From positions 496,001 through 560,000 of the forward strand of contig NZ_MWPH01000001.1 in the NCBI RefSeq assembly GCF_002177135.1: 64,000 nucleotides of DNA, in the 5' to 3' direction. The translations under genes were made by a program, and so were the position numbers. Below the pieces are notes generated by a model. The model did not search any database and was not told the origin of the DNA. It saw only the letters and a program-made list of their open reading frames with translations. Positions 43,638 to 52,511 of this stretch are shown here, piece by piece; positions within the stretch are counted from its first letter, which is position 1; each line of letters begins with the position of its first letter. The stretch is from Natronolimnobius baerhuensis. Lineage in GTDB: Archaea; Halobacteriota; Halobacteria; Halobacteriales; Natrialbaceae.

Positions 43638-45050
43638 ATGACACTGTTCGGGACCGCTGGTATTCGCGGTCCAGTGACGGAAATCACGCCGGCGTTGGCG
43701 CTCGAGGTCGGGCAGGCCGCCGGCGAACCGGGCGAAACGTTCGTCGTCGGCCGCGACGGCCGCGAAACCGGGCCGGCGCTTGCCGCCGCGATGGAAGCCG
43801 GCCTCGAGAGCGCCGGGGCGTCCGTCGTCCGCATCGGGCAGGTGCCGACGCCGACGCTCGCGTTCGCCTCTCGCGGTCGCCGCGGGGTGATGCTCACCGC
43901 GAGTCACAACCCGCCGGAAGACAACGGGATCAAACTGTTCGCCGACGGCGTCGAGTACGACCGCGACGCCGAGCGAGCAATCGAAGAATCAATCGCCAGC
44001 GACGACACCGACGCCGTCTCGTGGGACGACTGGGGCGACTCGAGTCGAATGGACGTCCTCGAGACGTATCGAAAACTGGTTATCGACTACATCGGAGACG
44101 AACTCGTCGATGGGACAGACGCCAGCGAGCCACTCGCAGGCTTCTCGATTGCCGTCGACTGCGGCAACGGGATGGGGTCGGTTGCGACACCCCACGTGCT
44201 GGAACGCCTCGGCGCTGAGGTTGTCGCCCTCAACGCGACCGTCGACGGCCACTTCCCGGCTCGAGAGAGCAAGCCGACCCCGAAGACGCTTCGCGAGTTT
44301 TCGGCGTTTCTTGAGGAGCAAGACCCGCACGCGGTGTCCGATTCGGAACCGCGATTTGACCTCGGGCTCGCCCACGACGGCGACGCAGACCGGCTGGTCG
44401 TCCTCGGCCCTGACGGCGAGGTGATCCACGAGGATACGATTCTCGCGGTCGTCGCCGAACACTACGTCGCCACGAGCGAGGCGGCCGACCCCGTCGTCGT
44501 CACAACACCGAACGCCTCCGCGCGGATCGACGAACGGGTGCGCGAGGCTGGCGGCCGGGTCGAACGGGTCCGCCTCGGCGCGCTCCACGAGGGCATTGCT
44601 CGAGAGCGAGCACAGGGAGACGACGACACCGAGGTCGTCTTTGCGGCCGAGCCGTGGAAACACATCCACACGGCTTTCGGCGGCTGGATCGACGGCGTCG
44701 TCAGCGCCGCCGCGGTCGCCACGCTCGTCGCCGACACAGGCGATACGGCTGCCCTCCGCGAGCCAGTCACCGAACGCCCGTACCGAAAGATCAGCGTCGA
44801 CTGTCCAGACGACGCCAAATCGGACGTGATGGAGACGCTCGAGACCGCACTCCCGGAGACGTTTTCCGACACGACGGTCGACACCGACTACGGCGTGCGC
44901 CTCGAGTTCGACGACGCCTCCTGGATACTGGTGCGCCCGAGCGGGACCGAACCCTACGTTCGCATCTACGCCGAAAGCGACGAGGTGGACGACTTGGTGG
45001 ATGAGGCAAGCGACGTGGTCGAGTCGACGGTCGCCGACGTGTCCGAGTAA
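43638..45050 (+). CDS. glmM: Phosphoglucosamine mutase (phosphohexomutase family)
   Basis: The 470-residue enzyme has LFGTAGIRGPV at its start and the phosphoserine loop LTASHNPPEDNGIKLF near residue 90. The magnesium loop HDGDADRLV is near 247, and RPSGTEPYVRIYAE is near 433. These match the GlmM-like archaeal branch, which converts glucosamine-6-phosphate to glucosamine-1-phosphate; phosphomannomutase activity is possible too. It supplies the step between GlmS (5495-7282) and the GlmU-like enzyme (4308-5495). A 22-residue upstream frame extension was rejected because the TATA fits 43638. Confidence 0.9.
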   Translation: MTLFGTAGIRGPVTEITPALALEVGQAAGEPGETFVVGRDGRETGPALAAAMEAGLESAGASVVRIGQVPTPTLAFASRGRRGVMLTASHNPPEDNGIKLFADGVEYDRDAERAIEESIASDDTDAVSWDDWGDSSRMDVLETYRKLVIDYIGDELVDGTDASEPLAGFSIAVDCGNGMGSVATPHVLERLGAEVVALNATVDGHFPARESKPTPKTLREFSAFLEEQDPHAVSDSEPRFDLGLAHDGDADRLVVLGPDGEVIHEDTILAVVAEHYVATSEAADPVVVTTPNASARIDERVREAGGRVERVRLGALHEGIARERAQGDDDTEVVFAAEPWKHIHTAFGGWIDGVVSAAAVATLVADTGDTAALREPVTERPYRKISVDCPDDAKSDVMETLETALPETFSDTTVDTDYGVRLEFDDASWILVRPSGTEPYVRIYAESDEVDDLVDEASDVVESTVADVSE

Positions 45051-45055
45051 CGGCG

Positions 45056-45499
45056 CTACAGCGATTTTGCCAGACACGTTGCCGAGGCTGGACACAGTTC
45101 AGCGAACTCGGTTGTCGTCCGAATCGACTCCGGAGCGGCCCGTCGCTCGCGTTCGTCGTACCCTCGAGACGCGAAGAACGATTCCGCGGTCGTCGTGAGC
45201 AGGAACAGCCTCTCGAGACCCATCTTCGCGGCTCGCGCCTCGAGTGCGTCACAGAGCGCCGCGCCGTAGCCGTTCCCCCGCGCCGACTGTTCGATCACGA
45301 GCGAGCGAAGCAGTGCGTCGGCGCCGTAGCGCTCGAGACCACCGATGCCGACACGCTCACCCCGAACCGAGGCGACGTAGAAACACTCGTTTTTCGCTTG
45401 AACGTCTACTGAAGGCAATCCGTTCGCGTCCAGCAGCCGCTCGACGTACGAGAGTGCCTCCGAATCCGCTTGTTCGAGGGTGATCTTCGCGTCGCTCAT
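45056..45499 (-). CDS. GNAT-family N-acetyltransferase
   Basis: The 147-residue protein has the GNAT fold. VERLLDANGLPSV is the first helix, FYVASVRGERVGIGGLERYG the central strands, and SLVIEQSARGNGYGAALC the acetyl-CoA binding motif (RGxGxG/A). LFLLTTTAESFFASRGYDER is the typical end. It resembles the ArsN2-type or amino-acid acetyltransferases, but the substrate is unclear. It converges with glmM, 5 bp apart, and is divergent from cdd. Confidence 0.85.
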   Translation of the reverse strand: MSDAKITLEQADSEALSYVERLLDANGLPSVDVQAKNECFYVASVRGERVGIGGLERYGADALLRSLVIEQSARGNGYGAALCDALEARAAKMGLERLFLLTTTAESFFASRGYDERERRAAPESIRTTTEFAELCPASATCLAKSL

Positions 45500-45591
45500 G
45501 TGGCGACGATTCGACGAGACGATGCTAATACGTTGCCCACCGCCCGGAGCCGGACGGTGCTTTCTTGCCCGCGCTCGAGCAAGCAGATGCT

Positions 45592-45996
45592 ATGGCACGT
45601 TCTGACGCCGACCTCATCGAGGCCGCTCGCGATATCCAGTCCCAGGCGCACGTCCCCTACTCCGAGTACCGCGTCGGTGCGGCACTCGAGACCGCAGACG
45701 GCGAGGTGTTCGTCGGCTGTAACCTCGAGAACGCGAACTACAGCAACAGTCTCCACGCCGAGGAGGTCGCCATCGCGGAGGCGGTGAAGGAGGGCCACCG
45801 CGAGTTTTCGCGGCTTGCCGTTAGCTCGAGTCGCCATGATGGCGTCACGCCCTGTGGCATGTGTCGCCAGACGCTCACGGAGTTCTGTGACGACGACCTC
45901 CGCGTGCTCTGTGACGAAGGCGAGGGCGCAGAGCCGACGGAATATACGCTCGGCGAACTGTTGCCGAATACGATCAGTCAGGAGACGCTCGAGTAG
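45592..45996 (+). CDS. cdd: Cytidine deaminase
   Basis: The 134-residue homotetrameric-type enzyme has YSEYRVGAALETADGEVFVG and NYSNSLHAEEVAIAEAVKEG, with the zinc-bound His and catalytic Glu. It then has PCGMCRQTLTEF with the two zinc-ligand cysteines. It deaminates cytidine and deoxycytidine for pyrimidine salvage. ATG 45592 was chosen over 45565 as the usual start. Confidence 0.94.
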   Translation: MARSDADLIEAARDIQSQAHVPYSEYRVGAALETADGEVFVGCNLENANYSNSLHAEEVAIAEAVKEGHREFSRLAVSSSRHDGVTPCGMCRQTLTEFCDDDLRVLCDEGEGAEPTEYTLGELLPNTISQETLE

Positions 45997-46070
45997 GCCG
46001 TCTCGAGTGACCGTTGACGATTCGTTGTCTGATCGAAATCACTTTGGAAACAGACTGTCACAGTACAGGT

Positions 46071-46379
46071 ATGTCCCCGCCAGACGAGACGCAGCGAACG
46101 CCGCTTTCGGACATGGACGACGCGGAACTCTACACCGTCGTTCGGCGTGCGACGCGGGACGCTATCTTCGACGTAGTCGGTACACTGGCATTGCTCGGGT
46201 TTTCGCTGGTATCACTCTGGATCGGCGTCCAGACCGTCATCGAACAAGGTACCGAGGGCGCGATTTTTGCTGCCCCGTTCGTGTTACTCGCCCTCTACTG
46301 CGGTGCCGCCGCGTTCAATCGCGCTCCGCTCCCGTCAATTCCGTTTGCACCTGCCGAAGACGGCACAGGCAGATACTGA
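46071..46379 (+). CDS. Small membrane protein
   Basis: The 102-residue product has a soluble start (TPLSDMDDAELYTVVRRATR) and two hydrophobic helices at about residues 33-55 and 65-82. It ends in a Pro-rich tail. I see no recognised family. It is 74 bp after cdd on the same strand and converges with the TrmB-type regulator gene (8 bp apart). Confidence 0.65.
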   Translation: MSPPDETQRTPLSDMDDAELYTVVRRATRDAIFDVVGTLALLGFSLVSLWIGVQTVIEQGTEGAIFAAPFVLLALYCGAAAFNRAPLPSIPFAPAEDGTGRY

Positions 46380-46387
46380 GGGGAAGC

Positions 46388-47152
46388 TTACCCACTCGAG
46401 GGATCGTGAACTTCCTCACTCGCCTCGATCAGTTGTACCAGCACCGAGGCAAACAGCGATCCGGCACTCCAGATCGCCGTCTCACAGCCGTCGTCATCGA
46501 CCACGCTCAACAGGATGGTATCGTCGTCGATGATAATGATCCGGCCCGAGCGCTGATCCCCCGTCCGAGATTTTGGCGGCGAGTCGACTGCAACGCCCTC
46601 GAGGTCATCGAACTGCGCCCGGATCGTCTCGTCGCGGCTCACGACGAGCACGGAGACGCCCTCGGCTGCTTGCGTCTCGAGTGCGCGTTCAAGTGGCTCC
46701 GTAATGAACTCCGGCAAGCGCGTCCCGAAGACGATCCGGTCGTCCGCCCGCGAAAGCAGATCCAGTACGCGGTCGTCGACCCGATCCCGGCCGCGAACGG
46801 TCCAGATGTCCTCTTGCGTTTCCTCGCCCGTAGAGTCCTGTTTGACCTCGTCGACGTACGCGAACGCTCGTTCTCGTTCCTGTTCGAAGCGATTCTGGAG
46901 CGTTCGTTCTGCCTCCTCGAGACTGACCGGTCGGTACCGGATCGGACTCGACTGTTGAACCTCGAGGAGACCGCGCTCTTCTAAGCTCTCGGCGACGCTG
47001 TAGACCTGCGAGCGCGGAACATCGGCAACTCGGTCGACGTCTCGAGCGGTGCCGGAGCCGAGTTGGTGGAGTGCGATGAAGACTTTCGCCTCGTAGCTGG
47101 TGAGACCGAGGCGTTCGAAGGCGTCGATGGCTTCGGTTTCGTCGACGCTCAT
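46388..47152 (-). CDS. TrmB-family transcription regulator
   Basis: The 254-residue protein has a winged helix at residues 10-75 (LGLTSYEAKVFIALHQLGSG, then TARDVDRVADVPRSQVYSVA and ESLEERGLLEVQ). A coiled linker and a PLD-like TrmB sensor domain follow, with SGRIIIIDDDTILLSVVDDD. Its ATG overlaps the stop of the upstream RND exporter gene by 4 bp, so it is probably translated with it. It may control that operon in response to a transported compound; this is inference from position. Confidence 0.9.
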   Translation of the reverse strand: MSVDETEAIDAFERLGLTSYEAKVFIALHQLGSGTARDVDRVADVPRSQVYSVAESLEERGLLEVQQSSPIRYRPVSLEEAERTLQNRFEQERERAFAYVDEVKQDSTGEETQEDIWTVRGRDRVDDRVLDLLSRADDRIVFGTRLPEFITEPLERALETQAAEGVSVLVVSRDETIRAQFDDLEGVAVDSPPKSRTGDQRSGRIIIIDDDTILLSVVDDDGCETAIWSAGSLFASVLVQLIEASEEVHDPSSG

Positions 47153-50100
47153 TCGCTGTCACCACCGTTTTCGTCGGCTGATTGTGTGTCCGTCTCAGTC
47201 GTCTCTCCGTCGTCGGCTACTCTGCCGCCGTCGCTTGCGGCGGGCGCTCGCTGTTGTGTCGAGTGACGATCAAACGAAACGTCTGGACCGAAGTAGCGTG
47301 TCCAGAGCACGAGCAGCGTTGGTAAGACAACGACGCTCGCCAGGAACGCGTAGATGATCGTCAGCCCGGTGATGATGCCAAACTGTCGGAGCACGGGCAA
47401 GATCGCAAACGCCAGCGTGCCGAAGCCACCGACTGTCGTCGCCGCACTTCCGAGGAGGGCACCGCCGGTGCCGGTGACCGTTGTGTTCATCGCGTCCCAG
47501 ACGTTGCCCTGTCTGTCCAACTCGAGGGTGTAGCGGGCGCTGATGTGGATGCTGTAGGCGACCCCGAGGCCGATGGTGAGGCTGGTGATCATCCCTGTCA
47601 GGACGTTAAACGGCATCCCGATGAGGTACATCGTGCCGAGAATCCAGCTCGTCGCGAACGCGACGGGCAACAGGGTGACTGCCCCGAGCGTTGCGCTGTT
47701 GCCGGTCAGCCAGTACGCCGCAGAGAGGAACGTAAAGACGGCGACGAGCGTGATGAGCAGACTCTGAAGGACCGTATCGAGCAGATCCTGTTCGACGATG
47801 TAGTTGACGATGGGGTCGCCGGTAGCGATGGCGCTGACGCCACCGTAGTCGACCGCAGCCGCAGCCGATTCGTTATCCGCTTCATCGTCGCTCGCCACGG
47901 CGCGGTCGTCGCCGATTCCATCATCGTCAATCGTGCCTGCAATCGTTCGCATCTCGTCGGTCGTGTCCGCGAACGCCGCATCGCCTTCGGTGGCGACGAT
48001 GAGTCGAACCGAGTCGTACTCGCCGTCGTCGGTCCGATGAATAACGGTGCTCGCAGCGTCGTCGTCGATCTCGAACAGTTCGTCGAACAGCGCCGACACG
48101 TCCTCATCAGGAATGCCGTCGTCAGTCGTATCCGCCGCCTGGAACGACTCGTTGAATGACTCGTTCTGTGCCGCGGTCTCTTCCATCACCGAGAGCGGAC
48201 TCTCGACATCCGCATCGCCAGTCGGTAGCGTGTACGTCACGGGACTCTCACTGGCCTCGTTCTCTGCGGCCTCGAGGCGTTCCAGAACGTCCCCATTCGC
48301 AACGTTGCCTTCGACCAGAATCTGTGCCTGGACGTCGTCACGCTGGAAGTTCTCGTTGATGTAGTCGAGATTATCGGCGGCCTGGTACTCGCCGGGTGCC
48401 ATCGAACCGGGCAGGTTCTGGGTCCACTCGGGCGGACTCTCCGCGAGGAAATCCTCCTCTTCGAAGCTCGTATCGACCTGACTCGCGCCGTAGACGCCGC
48501 CGGCGGTGAGCAACAGGACGGCGACCAACAGGACCAGCGGGATGCGACGTGCGGCGACGGAGCCAACTGAAAGCAGGCTGCTAAAGCGACTGCCGCCGGT
48601 TCCGAACGCGCGTTTATGTCGGTCGAAGCCGCGTGACTCGAGCCAGGAGTCGATTTCGACTTTCGCGGCCGGAATGAGTCCGCCGAAGACGATCAGGGCC
48701 GAGACGATCCCGACGGAACTGACGACGCCGAACTCCTGAATCGGGCCGATTGGGCTGATGAGGTTCGCGAGGAAGCCGATTGCTGTGGTTGCGGTCACCC
48801 AGAGGAGTGCAACGCCGACGCCGGCGAGCGCGATAGACATGGAGCCGCGGACGGTGTTGACGCCCGCTCCCGACTCCGTCTCCCGGTCCGCCTCGGCTGA
48901 TGCGCGTGAGGCCTCTCGTTGCTCACGATGGCGCATGAAGACGTGTATCGCATAATCTATCGAGAGCCCGATCAGTAACACCGGAACCGCGACGAACATC
49001 TGGTTGAACGAGATTCCCGCCCAACCCATGAAGCCGAACGTCCAGACGAGCACCGCGACGATGCCGACGAGACCGAGCACGATATCGAGCGGATCGCGAT
49101 AGGCGACAAACAGCGCCGCAGCGACGAACGCCAGCGCAAGCGGCCCGACAATCGAGAGGCTATCGACCATCGAGCGATCAATCTCGTCGGTGATTATCCC
49201 CACGCCGAAGACGACGTGGTCGTGCTCGTGTGCCGACGCGAGCGTTCCGAGATCTTGCTGGGCGTCGATTACGCCGTTGCCGCCATCGGCTGCGCCCATC
49301 TCGAGGTCGTCGCCACCGGTGTCCTGCATGATCGAGGTCATTCGGGCCTCGGCCTCAGTCGACCCCGGCTCGTACTCCGAGGGCATGAAGGCCAGTCCCG
49401 GCCCATCCTCGCCGTTATCGCCGTCCGAGAGGGTGTCCTCGAGTGCCTGCTCGAACGTCTCCTCATCAATCGTTTCGAGCGTCTCGATCTGTTCGTCGAG
49501 CGACATTCGTTCGTCGTCCTCCTCGAGTGCCTCCTGGTCCGCTTCGAACGCGTCGAAATCGTCCTCGAGTTGTGCGTACTCGTCTTCGAGGACGCCCATC
49601 GTCGCGCCAGCGTAGACGTCATCGAAGCCCTCCTGCAGCTCCTGGTACTCCTCGCTCTCTTCGAGTTGGTCGGGGTCGTCGACACTTTGCTCGAGTTCGT
49701 ACAGATCTGACTCGAGCATGCGTGCCTGTCCGGCGAATTCTTCGTACGTCTCGGCTTGTTCGTCGTCGAGGGCAGCCTCCGCTGTAATCTCCGCAAGGAG
49801 GTCGTCGTAGCCTTCCTCGATTTCTGCGGCTCCTTCCTGGTACTCCGGTGCGTCCTCGTCGTACTCGTCGCTCAGTTCCTCGTACTCGCGCTGGAGGTCG
49901 CGAGACTCGTTGATTCCGGCCTCGAGTTGGGCGCTTCTGGCCTCGAGTTCGGCCTCGCGCTCGCCGAGTTCTTCGCCGCGCTCCTCGAGTTCCTCGCCCT
50001 GCTCGGTTGCGTTAGCCGTGATCGCGACGAGATTCTCGACGCCGGTGATCGGATCATCGTCGGCAAGCGTCGCGTTCATCGACTCGTTGGCTTGTATCTC

Positions 50101-50388
50101 CTGTTGGAACTCGAGTGAACTGAGCAGTGACTCTCGCTCAAGGACGTTCTCGCCGTCGCCTCTGGTGATCAACTGGACGGCTGTCGTATTGTCGTCAGTC
50201 CCGAATCGGTCGTCGATGTCGTCCATCGCCTGTGCCTCCGGCGAGTCGGTTTCAAATTGATCGAGCGAGGAATCGTCGTCGACCATCGGCATTCCTGCGC
50301 CAACGAGCGCGGTCAACAAGAGAAGCGCAACGAACACGATCCGTGAGTGGTCGGTCACGACGGCGGCAAAGCGGTGTGGGAGACTCAT
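47149..50388 (-). CDS. RND/MMPL-type exporter with extracellular coiled coil
   Basis: The 1,079-residue protein has the 12-helix RND plan: one helix at residues 17-37, a very long first external loop, five helices at about 410-560, a second loop (585-880) and five more at 880-1045. GLSIDYAIHVFMRHREQRE and SLTIGLGVAYSIHISARY are the conserved helix-4/10 segments of MMPL/RND proteins. The first loop (about residues 100-330) is a Glu-rich heptad region (EELEERGEELGEREAELEAR and on), so a projecting coiled-coil hairpin is likely. No membrane-fusion partner is present. The C-terminal tail is polar. Its substrate is unknown, probably a lipid or a drug. Confidence 0.88.
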   Translation of the reverse strand: MSLPHRFAAVVTDHSRIVFVALLLLTALVGAGMPMVDDDSSLDQFETDSPEAQAMDDIDDRFGTDDNTTAVQLITRGDGENVLERESLLSSLEFQQEIQANESMNATLADDDPITGVENLVAITANATEQGEELEERGEELGEREAELEARSAQLEAGINESRDLQREYEELSDEYDEDAPEYQEGAAEIEEGYDDLLAEITAEAALDDEQAETYEEFAGQARMLESDLYELEQSVDDPDQLEESEEYQELQEGFDDVYAGATMGVLEDEYAQLEDDFDAFEADQEALEEDDERMSLDEQIETLETIDEETFEQALEDTLSDGDNGEDGPGLAFMPSEYEPGSTEAEARMTSIMQDTGGDDLEMGAADGGNGVIDAQQDLGTLASAHEHDHVVFGVGIITDEIDRSMVDSLSIVGPLALAFVAAALFVAYRDPLDIVLGLVGIVAVLVWTFGFMGWAGISFNQMFVAVPVLLIGLSIDYAIHVFMRHREQREASRASAEADRETESGAGVNTVRGSMSIALAGVGVALLWVTATTAIGFLANLISPIGPIQEFGVVSSVGIVSALIVFGGLIPAAKVEIDSWLESRGFDRHKRAFGTGGSRFSSLLSVGSVAARRIPLVLLVAVLLLTAGGVYGASQVDTSFEEEDFLAESPPEWTQNLPGSMAPGEYQAADNLDYINENFQRDDVQAQILVEGNVANGDVLERLEAAENEASESPVTYTLPTGDADVESPLSVMEETAAQNESFNESFQAADTTDDGIPDEDVSALFDELFEIDDDAASTVIHRTDDGEYDSVRLIVATEGDAAFADTTDEMRTIAGTIDDDGIGDDRAVASDDEADNESAAAAVDYGGVSAIATGDPIVNYIVEQDLLDTVLQSLLITLVAVFTFLSAAYWLTGNSATLGAVTLLPVAFATSWILGTMYLIGMPFNVLTGMITSLTIGLGVAYSIHISARYTLELDRQGNVWDAMNTTVTGTGGALLGSAATTVGGFGTLAFAILPVLRQFGIITGLTIIYAFLASVVVLPTLLVLWTRYFGPDVSFDRHSTQQRAPAASDGGRVADDGETTETDTQSADENGGDSE

Positions 50389-50666
50389 TCCATCGCCTCC
50401 TTCGAGTGACCATGGCGTTGGCAAGACATCTGTTGTTATAATCCTACAAACGGCACTGCTTATACGTATTTGGTTGTTGATATTTATGTGAAAGTCACGA
50501 CTTCTGATATCGGGATATAATTGTTATTCGCCCCTCTATAGGAAATATAGGTGCTAGCTCGTATACTCTTCCTAATCTGTTATATCTGCCCTACAACTCA
50601 GGTACTGTCGTGGTTATTTCGACAAGCTAACACCTAACTAAACGCCTGTAATTCGACCGATGGCAT
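50389..50666. other. AT-rich divergent promoter region
   Basis: This 278-bp interval separates the RND exporter and formyltransferase genes. It is far richer in A and T than its neighbours and contains several TATA-like runs (TTATAATC, TATACGTATT, GGATATAATTG). No frame of family character is present. Confidence 0.55.
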
Positions 50667-51623
50667 ATGGGTTCAGCAGAACCGCAGACAGTCGGCCTTC
50701 TCACCGAACCCTATCTCTACGAGTGGCAAGTCCGCGCCCTCAAGAGACTTTATGAGCGGACTGATCTTGAGGTCACACTGGTCGTCAGCAACGAGCGCAA
50801 CGCGGCGTGTGTCATCGATGACTGGAATACGCGCGACCGAATCGGTCTCGAGGACGTCAGGCAGTTTCTGACCGAAATCCATCGTGAACGTGCCTGGACG
50901 TTCGTTCTCGCCGAGCGAAACCTCGCGAGACTTGTCGGTGAGACAGCACCGCTCTGGCACCGTCGTGCACTCGAGGATGTCTCGGCCCTGACTGGGACCG
51001 CTCACGTTCAGTGTCGTCCAGACCTCACAGGGTCGTGGGCGGAGTTTCCAGAGTCCGTCGTCTCCCAAGTCGAACACCGTTGTGATGTCGTTATCCGATT
51101 CGGCTTTGGGCTCATCCGCGGCGACATTCTCGAGGCACCCGACTACGGCGTCCTGAGCTTTCACCCGGCCGATATCCGTCGCTTTCGCGGATTGGGTCCG
51201 CCGGCAATTTTCTACGACGGACGGTCAGTCGCAGGTGCCACGTTGCAACGATTGACCGACTCAATTGATGGCGGCGAAATCGTCGCCGTTGACGACGTTC
51301 CAATCGACGACTGTGACACGATGTGGGACGTCTTCGACCGGACCGCAACGCTTCAGATCGACCTGCTTGCTGACGGCCTCGAGAACCTCAGTGATCCGTC
51401 GTTCGAGCCGACGACCGTTCCAGAGTCGGAACTCGGTGCGTTTTATTCTCGGAATCAGCGCCGCTCTCTCGGCTTCGCGGCCCGTATTCTGGCGCGCAAT
51501 CTCCGTGGGCGATTGAAACGCCAGTACCGACAGCGAGTGCAGACTCTCGATGAAAGCGAGGACACGCGACCAGTGGATGCGGAGACGACTCCTGTGTCGG
51601 AGCCGTCCGATTCCCGGCGGTGA
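50667..51623 (+). CDS. Formyltransferase-fold protein with altered active site
   Basis: The 318-residue protein resembles the formyl_trans_N domain of methionyl-tRNA or sugar formyltransferases: LSFHPADIRRFRGLGPPAIF, then ATLQRLTDSIDGGEIVAVDD. The NxHxSLLPxYRG motif is changed. The catalytic Asn position is Ser and the HPS is HPA, while the His and the Asp/Gly of DGG remain. The first 100 residues are Rossmann-like (VGLLTEPYLYEWQVRALKR), and the end is a basic tail (RILARNLRGRLKRQYRQR). It could act on a sugar nucleotide or be a non-catalytic relative. Confidence 0.72.
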   Translation: MGSAEPQTVGLLTEPYLYEWQVRALKRLYERTDLEVTLVVSNERNAACVIDDWNTRDRIGLEDVRQFLTEIHRERAWTFVLAERNLARLVGETAPLWHRRALEDVSALTGTAHVQCRPDLTGSWAEFPESVVSQVEHRCDVVIRFGFGLIRGDILEAPDYGVLSFHPADIRRFRGLGPPAIFYDGRSVAGATLQRLTDSIDGGEIVAVDDVPIDDCDTMWDVFDRTATLQIDLLADGLENLSDPSFEPTTVPESELGAFYSRNQRRSLGFAARILARNLRGRLKRQYRQRVQTLDESEDTRPVDAETTPVSEPSDSRR

Positions 51624-51653
51624 CCCGCCGAAATTGCCCTGTTGCCCGGCAAC

Positions 51654-52388
51654 TCACTCAATCGTAATCGTCAGCAGATCCTCCGCAAACCGGACATCGC
51701 CGTCGTACTGTCTGGCAATCGACTCGAGCATTTCCTCGTGGCGGCCGTCGGTGTGCGGATAGAGATGCGTCAGATAGATACGGCCGATATCGTGGCCGGC
51801 GAGCGCCGTTCCGAGTGTTTCCGGCGTGGGATGAATCGAGACGTCGACGTCGTCGGGGAACGAACAGTCATGAGCAAGCACCGCCGAACCTTCAGCGAAG
51901 TTCGCCAGTCCGTCAAACGCCTCGGTGTCGCTGCTGAACGTAAACAGATCGCCGAAGCGGTAGGCCAGACACGGCAGCGAGTGGCGAGTTTCATACGCCG
52001 AGACGTCGAAGCCGGCGACCGAAAACTCGCCCTGATGGACTTCGCGGATCTGCAACTCGAGTCGCCCGTCCATATACTCGTGGACTGAGAGCAGGTCGTC
52101 GACCAGCCCTTTCGTCCCCTGCGGGCCGACAATCTCGAGGTGTTCCTCGCCGGCGAGCCAGCGGGCTTTCATCAGCGGCAACAGATCGGCGATGTGGTCG
52201 AGATGGTGGTGTGTCAACAGCACCGTCGAAACGTTCTCGTAGCCGACGCCGGATTGCTGGAGGCGGTGAAGAACGCCCGACCCGCAATCGACGAGCAGTG
52301 TTCGACCATCCGCCTGTAGGAGCACTCCCGTCTGGAAGCGCTCGCCCGTCGGCATTGCGCTTCCGGTGCCCAAAAACGTAACCTGCAT
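51654..52388 (-). CDS. RNase Z-like metallo-beta-lactamase hydrolase
   Basis: The 244-residue protein starts MQVTFLGTGSAMPTGERFQT and contains VLLTHHHLDHIADLLPL, the HxHxDH motif. FSSDTEAFDG and LAHDCSFPD follow, then IYLTHLYPHTDG. These match the short archaeal RNase Z/MBL-fold subgroup, which trims tRNA 3' ends or acts as a phosphodiesterase. Without the longer exosite arm the tRNA role is not certain. It is divergent from lhr with 123 bp between them. Confidence 0.82.
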   Translation of the reverse strand: MQVTFLGTGSAMPTGERFQTGVLLQADGRTLLVDCGSGVLHRLQQSGVGYENVSTVLLTHHHLDHIADLLPLMKARWLAGEEHLEIVGPQGTKGLVDDLLSVHEYMDGRLELQIREVHQGEFSVAGFDVSAYETRHSLPCLAYRFGDLFTFSSDTEAFDGLANFAEGSAVLAHDCSFPDDVDVSIHPTPETLGTALAGHDIGRIYLTHLYPHTDGRHEEMLESIARQYDGDVRFAEDLLTITIE

Positions 52389-52511
52389 GCGAGAGCGTGT
52401 GCCCGGCCCGAGCAAAAGGGTTGCGCTGGCCGCTGTGACTGTCGCCCCCATCGTTTCACTTTCACTGCGCTGGCCAAACCCTCTTACATACCCGTCCCCG
52501 AGTCGTCGGCA

